The notes: generated from the sequence alone by a model not told the origin. Positions 36,049-45,727 are shown, numbered from the stretch's first letter. The stretch is DNA of 64,000 nt from Chitinophagales bacterium (GCA_026936105.1 JAIXKI010000003.1:76688-140687), one strand, 5' to 3'. Made by a program: numbers and translations.

Positions 36049-37599
36049 ATGAGGAGAAAAATAAAATACTACAGACTTATATGGCTGAAACATGATCTTC
36101 CTGCCGGCATTTCAGTCTTTTTAGTCGCACTGCCTCTTTGCCTAGGTATCGCATTGGCATCAGGTGCTCCTTTATATGCCGGGATATTTTCGGGTGTTAT
36201 CGGAGGTATTGTAATTTCTTTGATCAGCGGATCTCCGTTAAGCGTATCCGGACCGGCGGCGGGCCTCACCACCGTAGTCGCTTCATACATTATTTCAATG
36301 GGCGATTACCGGGTCTTTATATTGTCGGTAATGATCGCCGGCCTTTTTCAATTATTATTGGGAATATTCAAATTGGGAACGATCGCCAATTATTTTCCTT
36401 CAGCAGTTATTAAAGGAATGCTGGCAGCTATAGGCATTATGCTGATCTCTAAGCAAATCCCTGTTGCTCTGGGTTATGATCAACCGGACTTTTGGTCCAG
36501 CGGCTTTTTGAATGTCTTTAGAGAAGGGCAAGTGCTATCTTATATTGAATATTTTAATAAGCATACGGTAAGGGGAGCCATTATCATAACCATTTTCTCC
36601 CTGATCGTAATGGCTGCCTGGCAAAAATCGGTTCCCAAAAAATTAAGAATGTTTCCTGCTCCTTTGATGGTGGTGTTGGTCGCCGTGCTGATCAACCTGG
36701 TCTTTCTGAAATTTACGGAAAACAGTTCTTTAAAACATACGCAACTGGTTCAGATACCGGAAAATATTTTCAATGAATTTGCCATCCCTGATTTTTCAAA
36801 ACTTTTCAACAACATGGAAATCTGGAAAGCAGGGATCGTTATCGGAATACTGGCATCCCTTGAAACTTTGCTGTGTACTGAAGCGATAGATAAACTGGAT
36901 AAACATAACCGGATCACTCCGGTAAATCGTGAACTGGTTGCCCAGGGTATCGGCAATATGACCTGCGGGCTGCTGGGGGCAATCCCTGTTACGGCAGTAA
37001 TTGTCCGGGGCTCTGCCAATGTTGATGCAGGAGCCAGAACAAAAATGTCTTCTTTTACCCACGGAGTCTTTTTACTGCTGACTGTTTCTCTCGTTCCTTT
37101 TTTATTAAATAAAATCCCTTACGCAGCTTTAGCAGCCATTCTGATCATTACCGGATATAATCTGACCAAACCTAAATTGTACCGGAATATGTGGAGCCTG
37201 GGCTGGAAACAATTCCTGCCTTTTATTTTTACGATCGTGGTTATCCTGATGACCGACCTGCTTATCGGTGTCAGTATCGGATTGCTGGTTTCCATATATT
37301 TTATAATCAGAAATAACTTTAAAGCGGAGTATAAGATACAAAAGAAAAAACAACACGAAACGGAAGTGTTCCTGATCAAACTGAATTCCAATGTAACTTT
37401 TTTGAATAAAGTGAAATTAAAAGAAGCGTTGGATAATATCCCGGAATATTCTGTGTTGACCATTGACGGGAGCGAATGCAATTTCATAGATTATGATATC
37501 CTTGAGATCATCTCTGAATTTGACCGTAAAGCTCATGACAGGCATATCGAACTTCATCTTAACGGAATTCAGAAAGTGAATGTATCAGCGATTCACTGA
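36049..37599 (+). CDS. SulP family anion transporter with STAS domain
   Basis: This 516-residue inner-membrane transporter has about 10-12 hydrophobic segments (about 14-420) with family motifs DLPAGISVFLVALPLCLGIA and GSPLSVSGPAAGLTT. The C-terminus (about 430-516) is a short STAS domain: VFLIKLNSNVTFLNKVKLKEAL and VLTIDGSECNFIDYDIL. Such proteins import sulfate, bicarbonate or other anions in exchange or Na+/H+ symport. GAIPVTAVIVRGSANVDAG is the typical midpoint sequence. No carbonic anhydrase is adjacent; substrate unknown. Confidence 0.93.
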   Translation: MRRKIKYYRLIWLKHDLPAGISVFLVALPLCLGIALASGAPLYAGIFSGVIGGIVISLISGSPLSVSGPAAGLTTVVASYIISMGDYRVFILSVMIAGLFQLLLGIFKLGTIANYFPSAVIKGMLAAIGIMLISKQIPVALGYDQPDFWSSGFLNVFREGQVLSYIEYFNKHTVRGAIIITIFSLIVMAAWQKSVPKKLRMFPAPLMVVLVAVLINLVFLKFTENSSLKHTQLVQIPENIFNEFAIPDFSKLFNNMEIWKAGIVIGILASLETLLCTEAIDKLDKHNRITPVNRELVAQGIGNMTCGLLGAIPVTAVIVRGSANVDAGARTKMSSFTHGVFLLLTVSLVPFLLNKIPYAALAAILIITGYNLTKPKLYRNMWSLGWKQFLPFIFTIVVILMTDLLIGVSIGLLVSIYFIIRNNFKAEYKIQKKKQHETEVFLIKLNSNVTFLNKVKLKEALDNIPEYSVLTIDGSECNFIDYDILEIISEFDRKAHDRHIELHLNGIQKVNVSAIH

Positions 37600-37664
37600 T
37601 CGAATATCAATCTTCTGCACAATAATTTCAGAGTATTAATAAACGCCTGGTTTGTGAATAATGT

Positions 37665-37694
37665 AAAAAAAAGCCCCGTTGATCAACGAGGCTT
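37665..37694 (-). terminator. Rho-independent terminator of the candidate RNA
   Basis: On the minus strand AAGCC then CGTTGATCAACG then GGCTT folds as a near-perfect hairpin (37694 to 37671) followed by eight T. It is the likely 3' end of the small RNA and possibly of read-through from the metalloprotease gene. Confidence 0.8.
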
Positions 37695-37840
37695 CAATGT
37701 CATTCGTTTTCTGGTTTCACCCGAATCCCGAAGATCATTTCGGGATACCCCCGGCCGGATACTGATCGTTTTTCCCGGAAGGATTAACAGGTACGGTTAG
37801 GATCGTGGATCATCCAGAACATGAAAAGAGCAAATACTTG
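37665..37840 (-). ncRNA. Candidate small structured RNA with own promoter and terminator
   Basis: On the minus strand a promoter (TTGACA at 37877-37872, then 17 bases, then TATCTTAG at 37854-37847) precedes about 175 bases that end in a strong terminator (37694-37665). Within it ATCCCGAA (from 37746) pairs with TTCGGGAT eight for eight around a six-base loop, and GTTCTGG (about 37820) can pair with CCAGAA (about 37710) to close an outer helix. No ORF fits. I see no match to tmRNA, SRP RNA, RNase P RNA or 6S. It lies downstream of a metalloprotease gene on the same strand but has its own promoter. Confidence 0.5.
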
Positions 37841-37846
37841 TGAGCG

Positions 37847-37877
37847 CTAAGATAGATATATGAAACACCTTTGTCAA
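37847..37877 (-). promoter_or_regulatory. Promoter of the candidate small RNA
   Basis: TTGACA (minus strand, 37877-37872), a 17-base spacer and TATCTTAG (37854-37847). The -7 box matches TAnnTTTG at five of six fixed positions. It points away from the metalloprotease stop codon, so it cannot serve that gene. Confidence 0.55.
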
Positions 37878-37945
37878 TTCGTAAAACTTCGATTTTCAGT
37901 AAAAGATCATGTGTTTTTGACAGTTTTCTCCTTTAAAAGGCATTG

Positions 37946-40900
37946 TTAGTGGATCAGCGCTTTTCCGTCAGCCAGTTTCTTTCCTTCCGAATTTCTGACC
38001 ACCACATAATAAATTCCTCTTGCCGGAATTTTCATGTCAATATTTATGAGTTGATAAGGTCCGCTTACATTGAACATTCCATTATAAACCCTGGCTCCAT
38101 GAGAATCATAAATGGTGATACTTCTCTGAATATTGGAACCACCCCGGTTATAATATGATACGATGAACTTGCCAGGGTTAGGGTTGGGGTAAATGAACAA
38201 TTTACTGCTGGCTGAATCAGCAATGGTGATGATCCGGGATTCATTGTTGCAGCCATTGGCATCCCTAATTTGGACCTGATAATTTCCCAGGCCTGTAACA
38301 TCAGTAGTTAAAGTATTGCCGGTTTGACCTAAAATAGTATCTGAATTATGGAGCCACATTAAAGCTATTCCTGTTGCAGGAGTTGGATTTGCAGTCAAAG
38401 TTGTTGTTAAACCAGGGAATAAATTTGTATAAGGCGATGCTGAAAGATCCACGGTGGGCAAACTGTAAACGGTTAAAGTAACCGGATTGGATACTGTAGG
38501 ATCCATACAGGTTGGATTTGACAGAAGGCAACGGTATTGGTTATTATTCATCGTGACATTTGAATTGGTCAATGATAAGGTTGAAGTGTTGGCCCCGCTT
38601 ATATTATTAAAATTGTTTCCTCCATCTGTACTTACCTGCCATTGGTAGCTGATCGGCTGGGAACTGCTTGCTGCTACTGAGAAGCTTATATTACCGTCCG
38701 TACGGGGGCCTGCTGCGCAGACAGCTCCATTTGAGGGTTGCGTTGTAATGGCAACAGGAGAGACCACTCTCAGTAAAACTGAATCTGATGTTGCTTCAGG
38801 GGAAATGCTTCCTGTAATGACACAACGATATAAAGAACTGTCTGATGACAAGTCCACAGAATTTAATGTGTATGAACTGGAATTTGCGGATGGAATATCA
38901 TGAAATGAGCTACTTCCTTTTTCTTTCACCTGCCATTGATAACTGATGTTTATTCCGCCTGCAGATACATTGAAGCTTGCATCACTTGCAAGACATACTG
39001 TCTTGGGCTCCGGTTGCTTGTTGATCAGTGGTGCGCCTGCAACGGAGATGGAAAAATTAGCTGCAGAGATCGCAAAAAATACATTTCCCAATGCTTCAAC
39101 TTTTATTCTTGCATGAGAAGTGACTGAATTAGGAAGGATCACATCTTCCGCCCCGTCATTAGGAGTGGCGGCAGATAATACGGTAGGGAAAGTAAGCCCG
39201 CCATCAGTGGACAAAGATATTTTTACATTGGCAGTATTGATGGGCGCTGTATCAGTACCGGCAATATCCCAGGTGACTGTAATTGTTGAATAACCGGAGA
39301 AATTTTCTCCGCCATTAGGATAGGTCAATACAAATGGCCCGGCATTTCCAACTACTTTTATTGTGAATGGCGAATCAAAACCGGATTGACAGCCTCCGGT
39401 GCCTCCCGATGTGATACCGCCACCCCCTGCACGGTTATCACGTACCGTCAATCTGAAATTCATGGTACGTGTTTTCGTTGGCAACGTCTCACCTTTGTTT
39501 CCGTCCATGATTTGTCCGGCAAGATCAGTTGGAGACAGCGAGTAATTGGAGAGGATCAAACTCATATCCGGGAAAGTTCGTTCACCCGTAGTCTTTGGAA
39601 GTCTTGATCTGAACAAAGGACTGCTTGTGTTCGAATTTCCTCCATTCCATGCTGTGCTGGCTCCAAGATCCCATTCTTCCCATGAATACGATAGTGGATC
39701 TCCGTCGGGGTCCATGGCAGTTGCTGATAGGGTAAAAGGTGTGGAAGCAGGGATAGAGACACCATTATTGTTCATGGCAGTGATCAACGGAATACTGTTT
39801 CCCGTGTTCGTGATCGCAGCGCATGAATTGCCATAAGAAGCAATGTATGCATAAATCTCATCCAGGCTGATCGCATGAAAGTAGGGATCGCTGTGCGGTT
39901 GTATGTTGTCCGACCCGCAAATGCCGGCATAACTCATGATCGTTGATCCGGAACCGGGTTCATAAGCTGTTGAGCTTTCCCTGTTGCCGCCACCACAGCT
40001 GCTGGTTGTACTGTTGAAACTATGATCAGCGCCGAATTGATGTCCCATTTCATGAGCCACATAGTCAATATCAAATTTGTCGCCTACCGGATTGGTCAAC
40101 CCGGTTACTCCCTGTGCCTTGTAACCGCTTTCACAGATAACACCCAGCATGGCTATTCCACCACCACCGGTGCTGAACACATGCCCGAAGTCGTAATTGG
40201 AAGAACCGATGATCGCATCAATAGTTGCCTGGTTTTGTCCCAGCATAGTTGAACCATCATTATTGGTATAGGGATCAGTGGCTCCATCCAGATAGATCAA
40301 CTGATCATTGTTGGAAACCAGAACCATTCTTACGTCAAGCTCTGATTCATAAATACCATCCACTCTGTTGACTGTAGTGGTCATGGCGGCAAGCGTAGCG
40401 GGAACAGTTGGGGCATTAGGCAAACAAACAGCTTTTGCATATTCTCCTGTGCAGGCCAATGCCAGACGATAAGTAAATAATTGTGTGCCTTTGCAAATGG
40501 CTTCTATCTTGTTGGCGATTTTCGGAATGCTTACCGGCCTGGGCAGTGTATTACATAAAAAGGCAGGGCTCCTTTTATTTTCTGAAGAATAATAACTGAT
40601 ATAATTACCGATCTCACCGCGGGCATAAGGATCAATGAATACATCACCGCCGGTAGATAATATTTGAGCGCTGAAACCGAAATAAGGATTGAAGTCAAAA
40701 CGGATCATGGCGAAAGGATCATCAATACCCTGTCCTTCGAAAGTCATGATCTCAGGAAACCTGGCAGCCAAAGAAGGTTCCATAACCGGGCTTTCCCAAA
40801 CATGAAATTTTGCCGTTGAGCCGTCCGGCATGGGTAATTCCATAACGGGCGCTTCCTTTTTATTCCTGATATCTTTTTCATGAGGAAGTGATCTCAGAAA

Positions 40901-41089
40901 ATTGCTGATTGCATTTACATCAAGGACAGAGCCTCTGAATTTTTCGGGAGAAATGTTTCTTAATCCTGCCGTTTTGAAAGCAACGTTGGAGCCGAGGTCG
41001 GAAAAAAAATTATTTTGAGAAAATGAAGAAGTGGTAAATGAAATGAGTGCAAGGACCAGGAATATTGGTTCTTTGATCAGTTTATTCAT
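37946..41089 (-). CDS. Reprolysin-like M12 metalloprotease with T9SS sorting domain
   Basis: This 1047-residue secreted protein has a signal peptide (1-25). After a propeptide-like region it contains the zinc motif in YVAHEMGHQFGADHSFNS, i.e. HExxHxxGxxH, with a Met-turn region TIMSYAGICGS, so it is a reprolysin/M12B-like or metzincin peptidase. Further on are Ig-like and PKD-like modules, among them VTWDIAGTDTAPINTANVKI and YQWQVSTDGGNNF. The last about 80 residues form a type A sorting tail starting FIYPNPNPGKFIVSYY. It should be surface-anchored or released by the type IX system and degrade external protein. Length and domain order are typical; substrate unknown. Confidence 0.93.
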   Translation of the reverse strand: MNKLIKEPIFLVLALISFTTSSFSQNNFFSDLGSNVAFKTAGLRNISPEKFRGSVLDVNAISNFLRSLPHEKDIRNKKEAPVMELPMPDGSTAKFHVWESPVMEPSLAARFPEIMTFEGQGIDDPFAMIRFDFNPYFGFSAQILSTGGDVFIDPYARGEIGNYISYYSSENKRSPAFLCNTLPRPVSIPKIANKIEAICKGTQLFTYRLALACTGEYAKAVCLPNAPTVPATLAAMTTTVNRVDGIYESELDVRMVLVSNNDQLIYLDGATDPYTNNDGSTMLGQNQATIDAIIGSSNYDFGHVFSTGGGGIAMLGVICESGYKAQGVTGLTNPVGDKFDIDYVAHEMGHQFGADHSFNSTTSSCGGGNRESSTAYEPGSGSTIMSYAGICGSDNIQPHSDPYFHAISLDEIYAYIASYGNSCAAITNTGNSIPLITAMNNNGVSIPASTPFTLSATAMDPDGDPLSYSWEEWDLGASTAWNGGNSNTSSPLFRSRLPKTTGERTFPDMSLILSNYSLSPTDLAGQIMDGNKGETLPTKTRTMNFRLTVRDNRAGGGGITSGGTGGCQSGFDSPFTIKVVGNAGPFVLTYPNGGENFSGYSTITVTWDIAGTDTAPINTANVKISLSTDGGLTFPTVLSAATPNDGAEDVILPNSVTSHARIKVEALGNVFFAISAANFSISVAGAPLINKQPEPKTVCLASDASFNVSAGGINISYQWQVKEKGSSSFHDIPSANSSSYTLNSVDLSSDSSLYRCVITGSISPEATSDSVLLRVVSPVAITTQPSNGAVCAAGPRTDGNISFSVAASSSQPISYQWQVSTDGGNNFNNISGANTSTLSLTNSNVTMNNNQYRCLLSNPTCMDPTVSNPVTLTVYSLPTVDLSASPYTNLFPGLTTTLTANPTPATGIALMWLHNSDTILGQTGNTLTTDVTGLGNYQVQIRDANGCNNESRIITIADSASSKLFIYPNPNPGKFIVSYYNRGGSNIQRSITIYDSHGARVYNGMFNVSGPYQLINIDMKIPARGIYYVVVRNSEGKKLADGKALIH

Positions 41090-41197
41090 TAGAGCATGGT
41101 TTTCTGAGATAAAAGAAAGTCAAGATAATAAATTTTCTTTTATGGATCCGAATCAATTTTAATCCGGCCAGTATCAGCCATTATTTTTTTAAACAAT

Positions 41198-41232
41198 AAA
41201 AAAACCTGCCCTGGTTGAGCCAGAGCAGGTTT
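41198..41232 (-). terminator. Terminator downstream of groEL
   Basis: On the minus strand AACCTGCTCTGG pairs with CCAGGGCAGGTT across a short CTCAA loop and is followed by seven T. Confidence 0.85.
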
Positions 41233-41256
41233 GAATTTATTTTGAACTTGTTCAGA

Positions 41257-42894
41257 TTAATAATCCATTCCGCCCATTCCGGGAGCGCCACCCGGGTGAA
41301 CATGAGCTTCTTCTTTTTTAGGCTTGTCGGCGATCACGCATTCGGTGGTCAGCAACATTCCTGCAATAGAAGCTGCATTTTCCAATGCAATGCGGGTTAC
41401 TTTCGTCGGATCAATAACACCGGCCTTTAAAAGGTTTTCGTATTCGTCAGTCCTTGCATTAAATCCGAAGTCTGCTTTTCCTTCTTTTACTTTCTGCACT
41501 ACGATGGAGCCTTCTATTCCGGCATTTTCAACGATCTGGCGAAGAGGCTCTTCCAAAGCTCTCTTTACAATGGCAATACCTGTTGTTTCATCTTCATTGG
41601 TGCCTTTCAGTTTTTCCAGCGATTCAACTGAACGGATATATGCCACGCCACCACCGGGAACAATACCTTCTTCAACTGCAGCACGGGTAGCATGCAAGGC
41701 ATCATCTACACGATCTTTCTTTTCTTTCATTTCTACTTCAGTGGCAGCGCCCACCTGCAATACAGCTACGCCACCGCTGAGTTTTGCCAGGCGCTCCTGT
41801 AATTTTTCTTTATCGTAATCAGAAGTGGTTGTTTCGATCTGTGCTTTGATCTGGTTGATGCGGGCATTGATATCATCTTTTTTACCTTTTCCGCCTACGA
41901 TGGTTGTATTGTCTTTATCAATAACGACCCTTTCTGCACGGCCGAGATAAGACAGGTCTGCATTTTCAAGTTTGTACCCTTGTTCTTCGCTGATGACAAT
42001 ACCTTTTGTCAAAGTAGCAATATCGGTAAGCATTTCTTTACGGCGGTCGCCAAAGCCGGGAGCTTTTACGGCAGCAACTTTCAGTGTACCACGAAGTTTA
42101 TTTACCACTAAAGTAGCCAGGGCTTCACCTTCCAGGTCTTCCGAAATGATAAGTAATTCTGCTCCTTGCTGAGCTACTTTTTCCAGTATCTGAAGGATGT
42201 CTTTCATGCTGCTGATCTTTTTGTCATAGATCAGGATGTATGGTTTATCCATTTCAGCTTCCATCTTTTCACTGTTGGTTACAAAGTAAGGGGAGATATA
42301 ACCGCGGTCGAACTGCATACCTTCCACTACTTCCACAGTAGTTTCAGTACCTCTGGCTTCTTCCACAGTGATCACACCGTCTTTTCCGACTTTGCCGAAA
42401 GCTTCAGAGATCAGTTTACCGATGTTTTCATCGTTATTGGCTGATATGGCAGCAACCTGCTGAATCTTTTTGCTGTCGGTTCCCACAGTCTGGGTTTGCG
42501 ATTTAAGGTGATCCACCACTTTGGCAACTGCTTTTTCAATACCTCTTTTCAGGTCCATCGGGTTAGCGCCTGCAGCTACGTTTCTCAAGCCTTCGCTTAT
42601 GATAGACTGTGCCAATACAGTAGCTGTGGTAGTTCCGTCACCTGCAATGTCAGCAGTTTTAGAAGCTACTTCTTTTACCATTTGGGCGCCCATGTTTTCA
42701 ATAGCATCTTCCAGCTCAATTTCTTTAGCTACGGTCACGCCATCTTTGGTAACTGACGGAGCGCCGAACTTTTTCTCCAGAACCACATTACGTCCTTTAG
42801 GTCCAAGGGTTACCTTGACCGCATTAGCGAGAGTATCCACCCCTTTTTTCATTTTATTGCGGGCTTCGATCTCGAAGAATAATTGTTTTGCCAT
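41257..42894 (-). CDS. groEL: Chaperonin GroEL (60 kDa)
   Basis: This 545-residue group I chaperonin forms the double ring that folds proteins with GroES and ATP. The N-terminus [20 protein letters not shown], the ATP loop [16 protein letters not shown] (here [14 protein letters not shown]), the apical domain [14 protein letters not shown] and the C-terminal GGM repeat ([10 protein letters not shown]) are all present. It is second in the groES-groEL operon, 84 bases after groES. Confidence 0.98.
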   Translation of the reverse strand: MAKQLFFEIEARNKMKKGVDTLANAVKVTLGPKGRNVVLEKKFGAPSVTKDGVTVAKEIELEDAIENMGAQMVKEVASKTADIAGDGTTTATVLAQSIISEGLRNVAAGANPMDLKRGIEKAVAKVVDHLKSQTQTVGTDSKKIQQVAAISANNDENIGKLISEAFGKVGKDGVITVEEARGTETTVEVVEGMQFDRGYISPYFVTNSEKMEAEMDKPYILIYDKKISSMKDILQILEKVAQQGAELLIISEDLEGEALATLVVNKLRGTLKVAAVKAPGFGDRRKEMLTDIATLTKGIVISEEQGYKLENADLSYLGRAERVVIDKDNTTIVGGKGKKDDINARINQIKAQIETTTSDYDKEKLQERLAKLSGGVAVLQVGAATEVEMKEKKDRVDDALHATRAAVEEGIVPGGGVAYIRSVESLEKLKGTNEDETTGIAIVKRALEEPLRQIVENAGIEGSIVVQKVKEGKADFGFNARTDEYENLLKAGVIDPTKVTRIALENAASIAGMLLTTECVIADKPKKEEAHVHPGGAPGMGGMDY

Positions 42895-42978
42895 AAATTT
42901 TGATTTGATATTTAATTAATGAGTTGATTTGATAATGATTTGTTTTAATTGGCTCATTATCTCAGCCAAATCATCCAA

Positions 42979-43260
42979 TTAAACGATAGCCAGAATATCG
43001 CTTTCCCTCATGATCAGGTAATCTTCACCGTCAATAGTGATCTCTGTACCGGCATATTTACCGTATAGTACAGTGTTACCTTCTTTCACCGTAACCGGCT
43101 CGTCCTTTTTACCGGGGCCGGCAGCGATAACGGTTCCACGCTGAGGTTTTTCCTTTGCCGTATCAGGAATGATGATTCCGCCGGCGGTCTTTTCTTCTGC
43201 GGGTGCCGGCTTCACAATTACCCTGTCGTGCAGTGGGGTAACATTTAATTTTTTAGCCAT
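42979..43260 (-). CDS. groES: Co-chaperonin GroES (10 kDa)
   Basis: This 93-residue co-chaperonin caps the GroEL ring. [20 protein letters not shown] and the mobile-loop region [19 protein letters not shown] are family hallmarks; it ends [13 protein letters not shown]. It is followed by groEL. I see no CIRCE element (HrcA operator) upstream, so regulation would rest on another mechanism. Confidence 0.98.
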   Translation of the reverse strand: MAKKLNVTPLHDRVIVKPAPAEEKTAGGIIIPDTAKEKPQRGTVIAAGPGKKDEPVTVKEGNTVLYGKYAGTEITIDGEDYLIMRESDILAIV

Positions 43261-43713
43261 AGTCGTATTGATTTTTGTTTTTAAAATGAAATATTTTGGT
43301 TTTTAATATCTACCGCCATGGTCTTCAATGGCAGGCGGCAAAACTATACTAATTATGTACCAGTCAGTTAAAAGAAGTCAATTTTTCAGTCAGAGCCTGT
43401 TTTGCCTGTGTAAAATTTTCATTTCAGGATAACTATGGGACAAAATTTCACGATTCTTTAGAAATCATCTCTCTTATATACAATTATGTCAGATGAAAGT
43501 TGCAGGGAGCCGGCCTTGAGGGTTAAGCTGACGGAAATAATGATTTATAAAACTGTCCCTTCTCAACCATTGCTATATAAATATTCCGGAAAAGAAAAAA
43601 ATAATTGTCAGACCGGTATCCACAATCTGTATAAAAATTTGGGAAGAATACCGGACAGCGTTTTTTGTAACCGGTCAATGTCTTAATTTCGATCCTTCAA
43701 ACAGCTCTTGATA
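43261..43713. other. Divergent intergenic region between groES and nusB
   Basis: This 453-base region carries the groES promoter and the nusB upstream sequence. No CIRCE repeat is found. A plus-strand 66-codon ORF (43486-43686) is probably chance: its residues are of low quality with no family signal. A weak nusB -7 box (TAATTTCG, near 43684) is possible. Confidence 0.45.
43339..43346 (-). promoter_or_regulatory. -7 box of the groES-groEL operon
   Basis: On the minus strand TAGTTTTG matches TAnnTTTG exactly, 78 bases upstream of the groES ATG. The -33 side (ACTGACTGG region) has only a partial TTG, so strength is unclear; a leader of roughly 70 bases is implied. Confidence 0.4.
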
Positions 43714-44637
43714 ATGATCAGCAGAAGAAATATCCGGGTGAAAGTGATGCAAACCCTGTACACGGTGATGCTGGAAGGCCTGAATAAACCCGGCGACCCT
43801 CAGAAGATTTTACAACAACATTTCGATCACACCCGTTCTTTATTGGTTTACTTTATTTATTTCCTGACTGAAGTGGCCGGATACGCAAATACGGATGCAC
43901 AATACCGGGCTTCCAAGCATCTCCCCACATTTGAAGACCTGCATGTAAATACAAAGCTCCCCGGTAATGAACTGATCCAAAAATTATTACTGGATAAGAA
44001 CCTGAAAGAACAATTTGATAAAGAGAAGCCTGAGTTGATCTATGATAAAGAGTTGGTTCGAAAAATTTATCATGAACTGGCTGAAACTCCTGAATATAAA
44101 CAATACATCTCGGCACAAGAAAGAGACAAAAACGGTGAAAGAAAAATACTTGAGTTTATTATCAACGACAGGTTACTGACGAATGAACAATTTCTCACTC
44201 ACATGGAAGATAATTTTTCCAACTGGGAAGATGACGGGGAATTGGTGTCTCATCTCATAGGCGCTTATTTGCAAAAGCCGGCCCCTTTGAATTTTAAACA
44301 AATGGTCACGCCGGATAAAGAGGTATTTGCCCAAAATCTTTTAAAAACAGTGTTAGAAAAAAATGATTTCTTACAGGAATTGATCATACCTAAATTGAAA
44401 AACTGGGACCCTGACCGCATTGCCCTCCTGGATATGATCCTGATGAAAATGGGGGTGGCTGAATTTTTATATTTTGAAACCATTCCTCCCAAAGTCACCA
44501 TCAATGAATATATTGATCTTGCCAAAGAATACAGCACCGGCCAAAGCGGTCAGTTTGTCAATGGCATACTGGACAATATTCATAAAGAAATGGTACTGCA
44601 GGGAAAAATGCACAAAGTGGCTTATAAGAAAGTCTGA
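43714..44637 (+). CDS. nusB: Transcription antitermination factor NusB
   Basis: This 307-residue protein is the long Bacteroidota form of NusB, which with NusE (S10) helps antitermination in rRNA operons. The N-terminal ISRRNIRVKVMQTLYT and the C-terminal NusB domain (EKNDFLQELIIPKLKNWDPDRIALLDMILMKMGVAEF in part, then PPKVTINEYIDLAKEYSTG and FVNGILDNI) are conserved. I chose the ATG at 43714 over a TTG six bases upstream. It begins a co-directional run with a DUF1573 lipoprotein, yajC and coaE. Confidence 0.95.
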   Translation: MISRRNIRVKVMQTLYTVMLEGLNKPGDPQKILQQHFDHTRSLLVYFIYFLTEVAGYANTDAQYRASKHLPTFEDLHVNTKLPGNELIQKLLLDKNLKEQFDKEKPELIYDKELVRKIYHELAETPEYKQYISAQERDKNGERKILEFIINDRLLTNEQFLTHMEDNFSNWEDDGELVSHLIGAYLQKPAPLNFKQMVTPDKEVFAQNLLKTVLEKNDFLQELIIPKLKNWDPDRIALLDMILMKMGVAEFLYFETIPPKVTINEYIDLAKEYSTGQSGQFVNGILDNIHKEMVLQGKMHKVAYKKV

Positions 44638-44704
44638 GCAGGCAGCTGAATGCTCAATGCTTTTCTCTACCTTTGCCTCCCTGAAATTTCAACCCGATAA
44701 TAAT

Positions 44705-45145
44705 ATGAAAAGGACATTTTTTCTTATTGCAGTTATCATGACGGTGGTTGCCTGCAACAATGCTGACCAGAATGCGGGATCCGGAACAACCGGGGCTGGG
44801 ATAAACAAAGCTTTGCAGGATTCCGGCAACTACACTACAATACAATGGATGGATTCCACCTATACAAACCTGGGCGTGATAAAAGAGGGCCAGGTTGTAG
44901 AAGTGGCTTTTCGTTTTAAGAATACAGGGAGCAAAAACCTTATAATTACAGATGTGATGGCAGGCTGCGGATGCACTATTCCCGAAAAGCCTGCTCAACC
45001 TTATGCTCCGGGCCAGGAAGGTGTGATCAAAGCGAAATTCAATACGGAAAACAGGGTAGGGCTGAACCGAAAAGAGATCTATGTGACCGCCAATACCAAC
45101 CCGAATGTTCAGACCCTGTCGTTCAGGGCAGAAGTCGAAGAATAA
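44705..45145 (+). CDS. DUF1573 domain-containing lipoprotein
   Basis: This 146-residue lipoprotein starts at an ATG at 44705; the lipobox is TVVAC. The DUF1573 body (about 50-146) has TYTNLGVIKEGQVVEVAFRF, KNTGSKNLIITDVMAGCGCT and an EVEE end. This Ig-like domain is widespread in Bacteroidota. The gene sits between nusB and yajC, a recurrent order in the phylum, but the function is unknown. Confidence 0.9.
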   Translation: MKRTFFLIAVIMTVVACNNADQNAGSGTTGAGINKALQDSGNYTTIQWMDSTYTNLGVIKEGQVVEVAFRFKNTGSKNLIITDVMAGCGCTIPEKPAQPYAPGQEGVIKAKFNTENRVGLNRKEIYVTANTNPNVQTLSFRAEVEE

Positions 45146-45180
45146 AATTTTTTAAACAAGGCTCAAATAAACTTAAACAC

Positions 45181-45600
45181 ATGAAATCAATCTATTCTTA
45201 TCTCGTTTCTTTCGTAGTGGCAATATCTTTTACGGCTTGTATCCCTCCCGGAGGGGCGCCGGGCGGTAGTAATGGTGCAGGACAAAACGGAGCTTCCGGA
45301 GGCTTTGGCGGTTTTCAATTCATCTTTTTAGGATTGATGATAGTGGTGTTCTGGTTGTTTTTCATCCGCCCTCAGGCTAAAAAAGCAAAGAATCAAAAGA
45401 ATTTTATCTCGAACCTTCAGAAAGGAGATAAGATCGTTACTATAGCCGGTATTCATGGCACCATTAATAAAATCAATGAAGATAGTACGCTGAACCTGGA
45501 AGTCAGCCCCGGCAGTTATCTCAAAATTGAAAAGAGCGCTATCAGCATGGATTGGACTGCCGCATTGAATAAAGCTGCTGCCGGTACTGATAAAAAATAA
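45181..45600 (+). CDS. yajC: Sec translocon accessory protein YajC, with lipoprotein-like N-terminus
   Basis: This 139-residue protein has the YajC core: a single membrane segment (FLGLMIVVFWLFFIRPQAKK, about 51-70) followed by NFISNLQKGDKIVTIAGIHG and LEVSPGSYLKIEKSAI. It associates with SecDF. Unusually, the N-terminus (1-22) ends FTAC, a lipobox-like sequence, followed by a Gly-rich linker before the YajC helix; normal YajC has no such leader. The ATG at 45181 is chosen because it gives this complete signal. It is downstream of the DUF1573 gene and ends with a strong terminator. Confidence 0.9.
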   Translation: MKSIYSYLVSFVVAISFTACIPPGGAPGGSNGAGQNGASGGFGGFQFIFLGLMIVVFWLFFIRPQAKKAKNQKNFISNLQKGDKIVTIAGIHGTINKINEDSTLNLEVSPGSYLKIEKSAISMDWTAALNKAAAGTDKK

Positions 45601-45627
45601 TTTTAAATTCGGCGAATCAAAAATTGC

Positions 45628-45662
45628 AGAGGAAACTTCTACCGGTTTCCTCTTTTTCTTTT
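45628..45662 (+). terminator. Rho-independent terminator after yajC
   Basis: AGAGGAAAC (45628-45636) pairs with GTTTCCTCT (45645-45653) and is followed by a T-rich tail. coaE begins 75 bases later and so may have its own promoter. Confidence 0.8.
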
Positions 45663-45727
45663 CTTTCACTTTACCGGATAATAGTTCTTTACTAACTTTC
45701 CTGATTATCTTAGTAAATCGTTCAATA

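Noticed and set aside
37750-37800. CCCGGAAGG sequence suggestive of the SRP RNA loop
   Set aside because: The conserved AGCAG that should follow is absent, and the promoter and terminator place the transcript on the other strand.
39600-39640. GTTCGAA-type sequences suggestive of tRNA T-arms
   Set aside because: They lie inside long coding regions with intact frames; no cloverleaf can be built.
43486-43686. 66-codon plus-strand ORF upstream of nusB
   Set aside because: Uneven residue composition, no family signal or signal peptide, and it sits in a promoter region. Judged chance.
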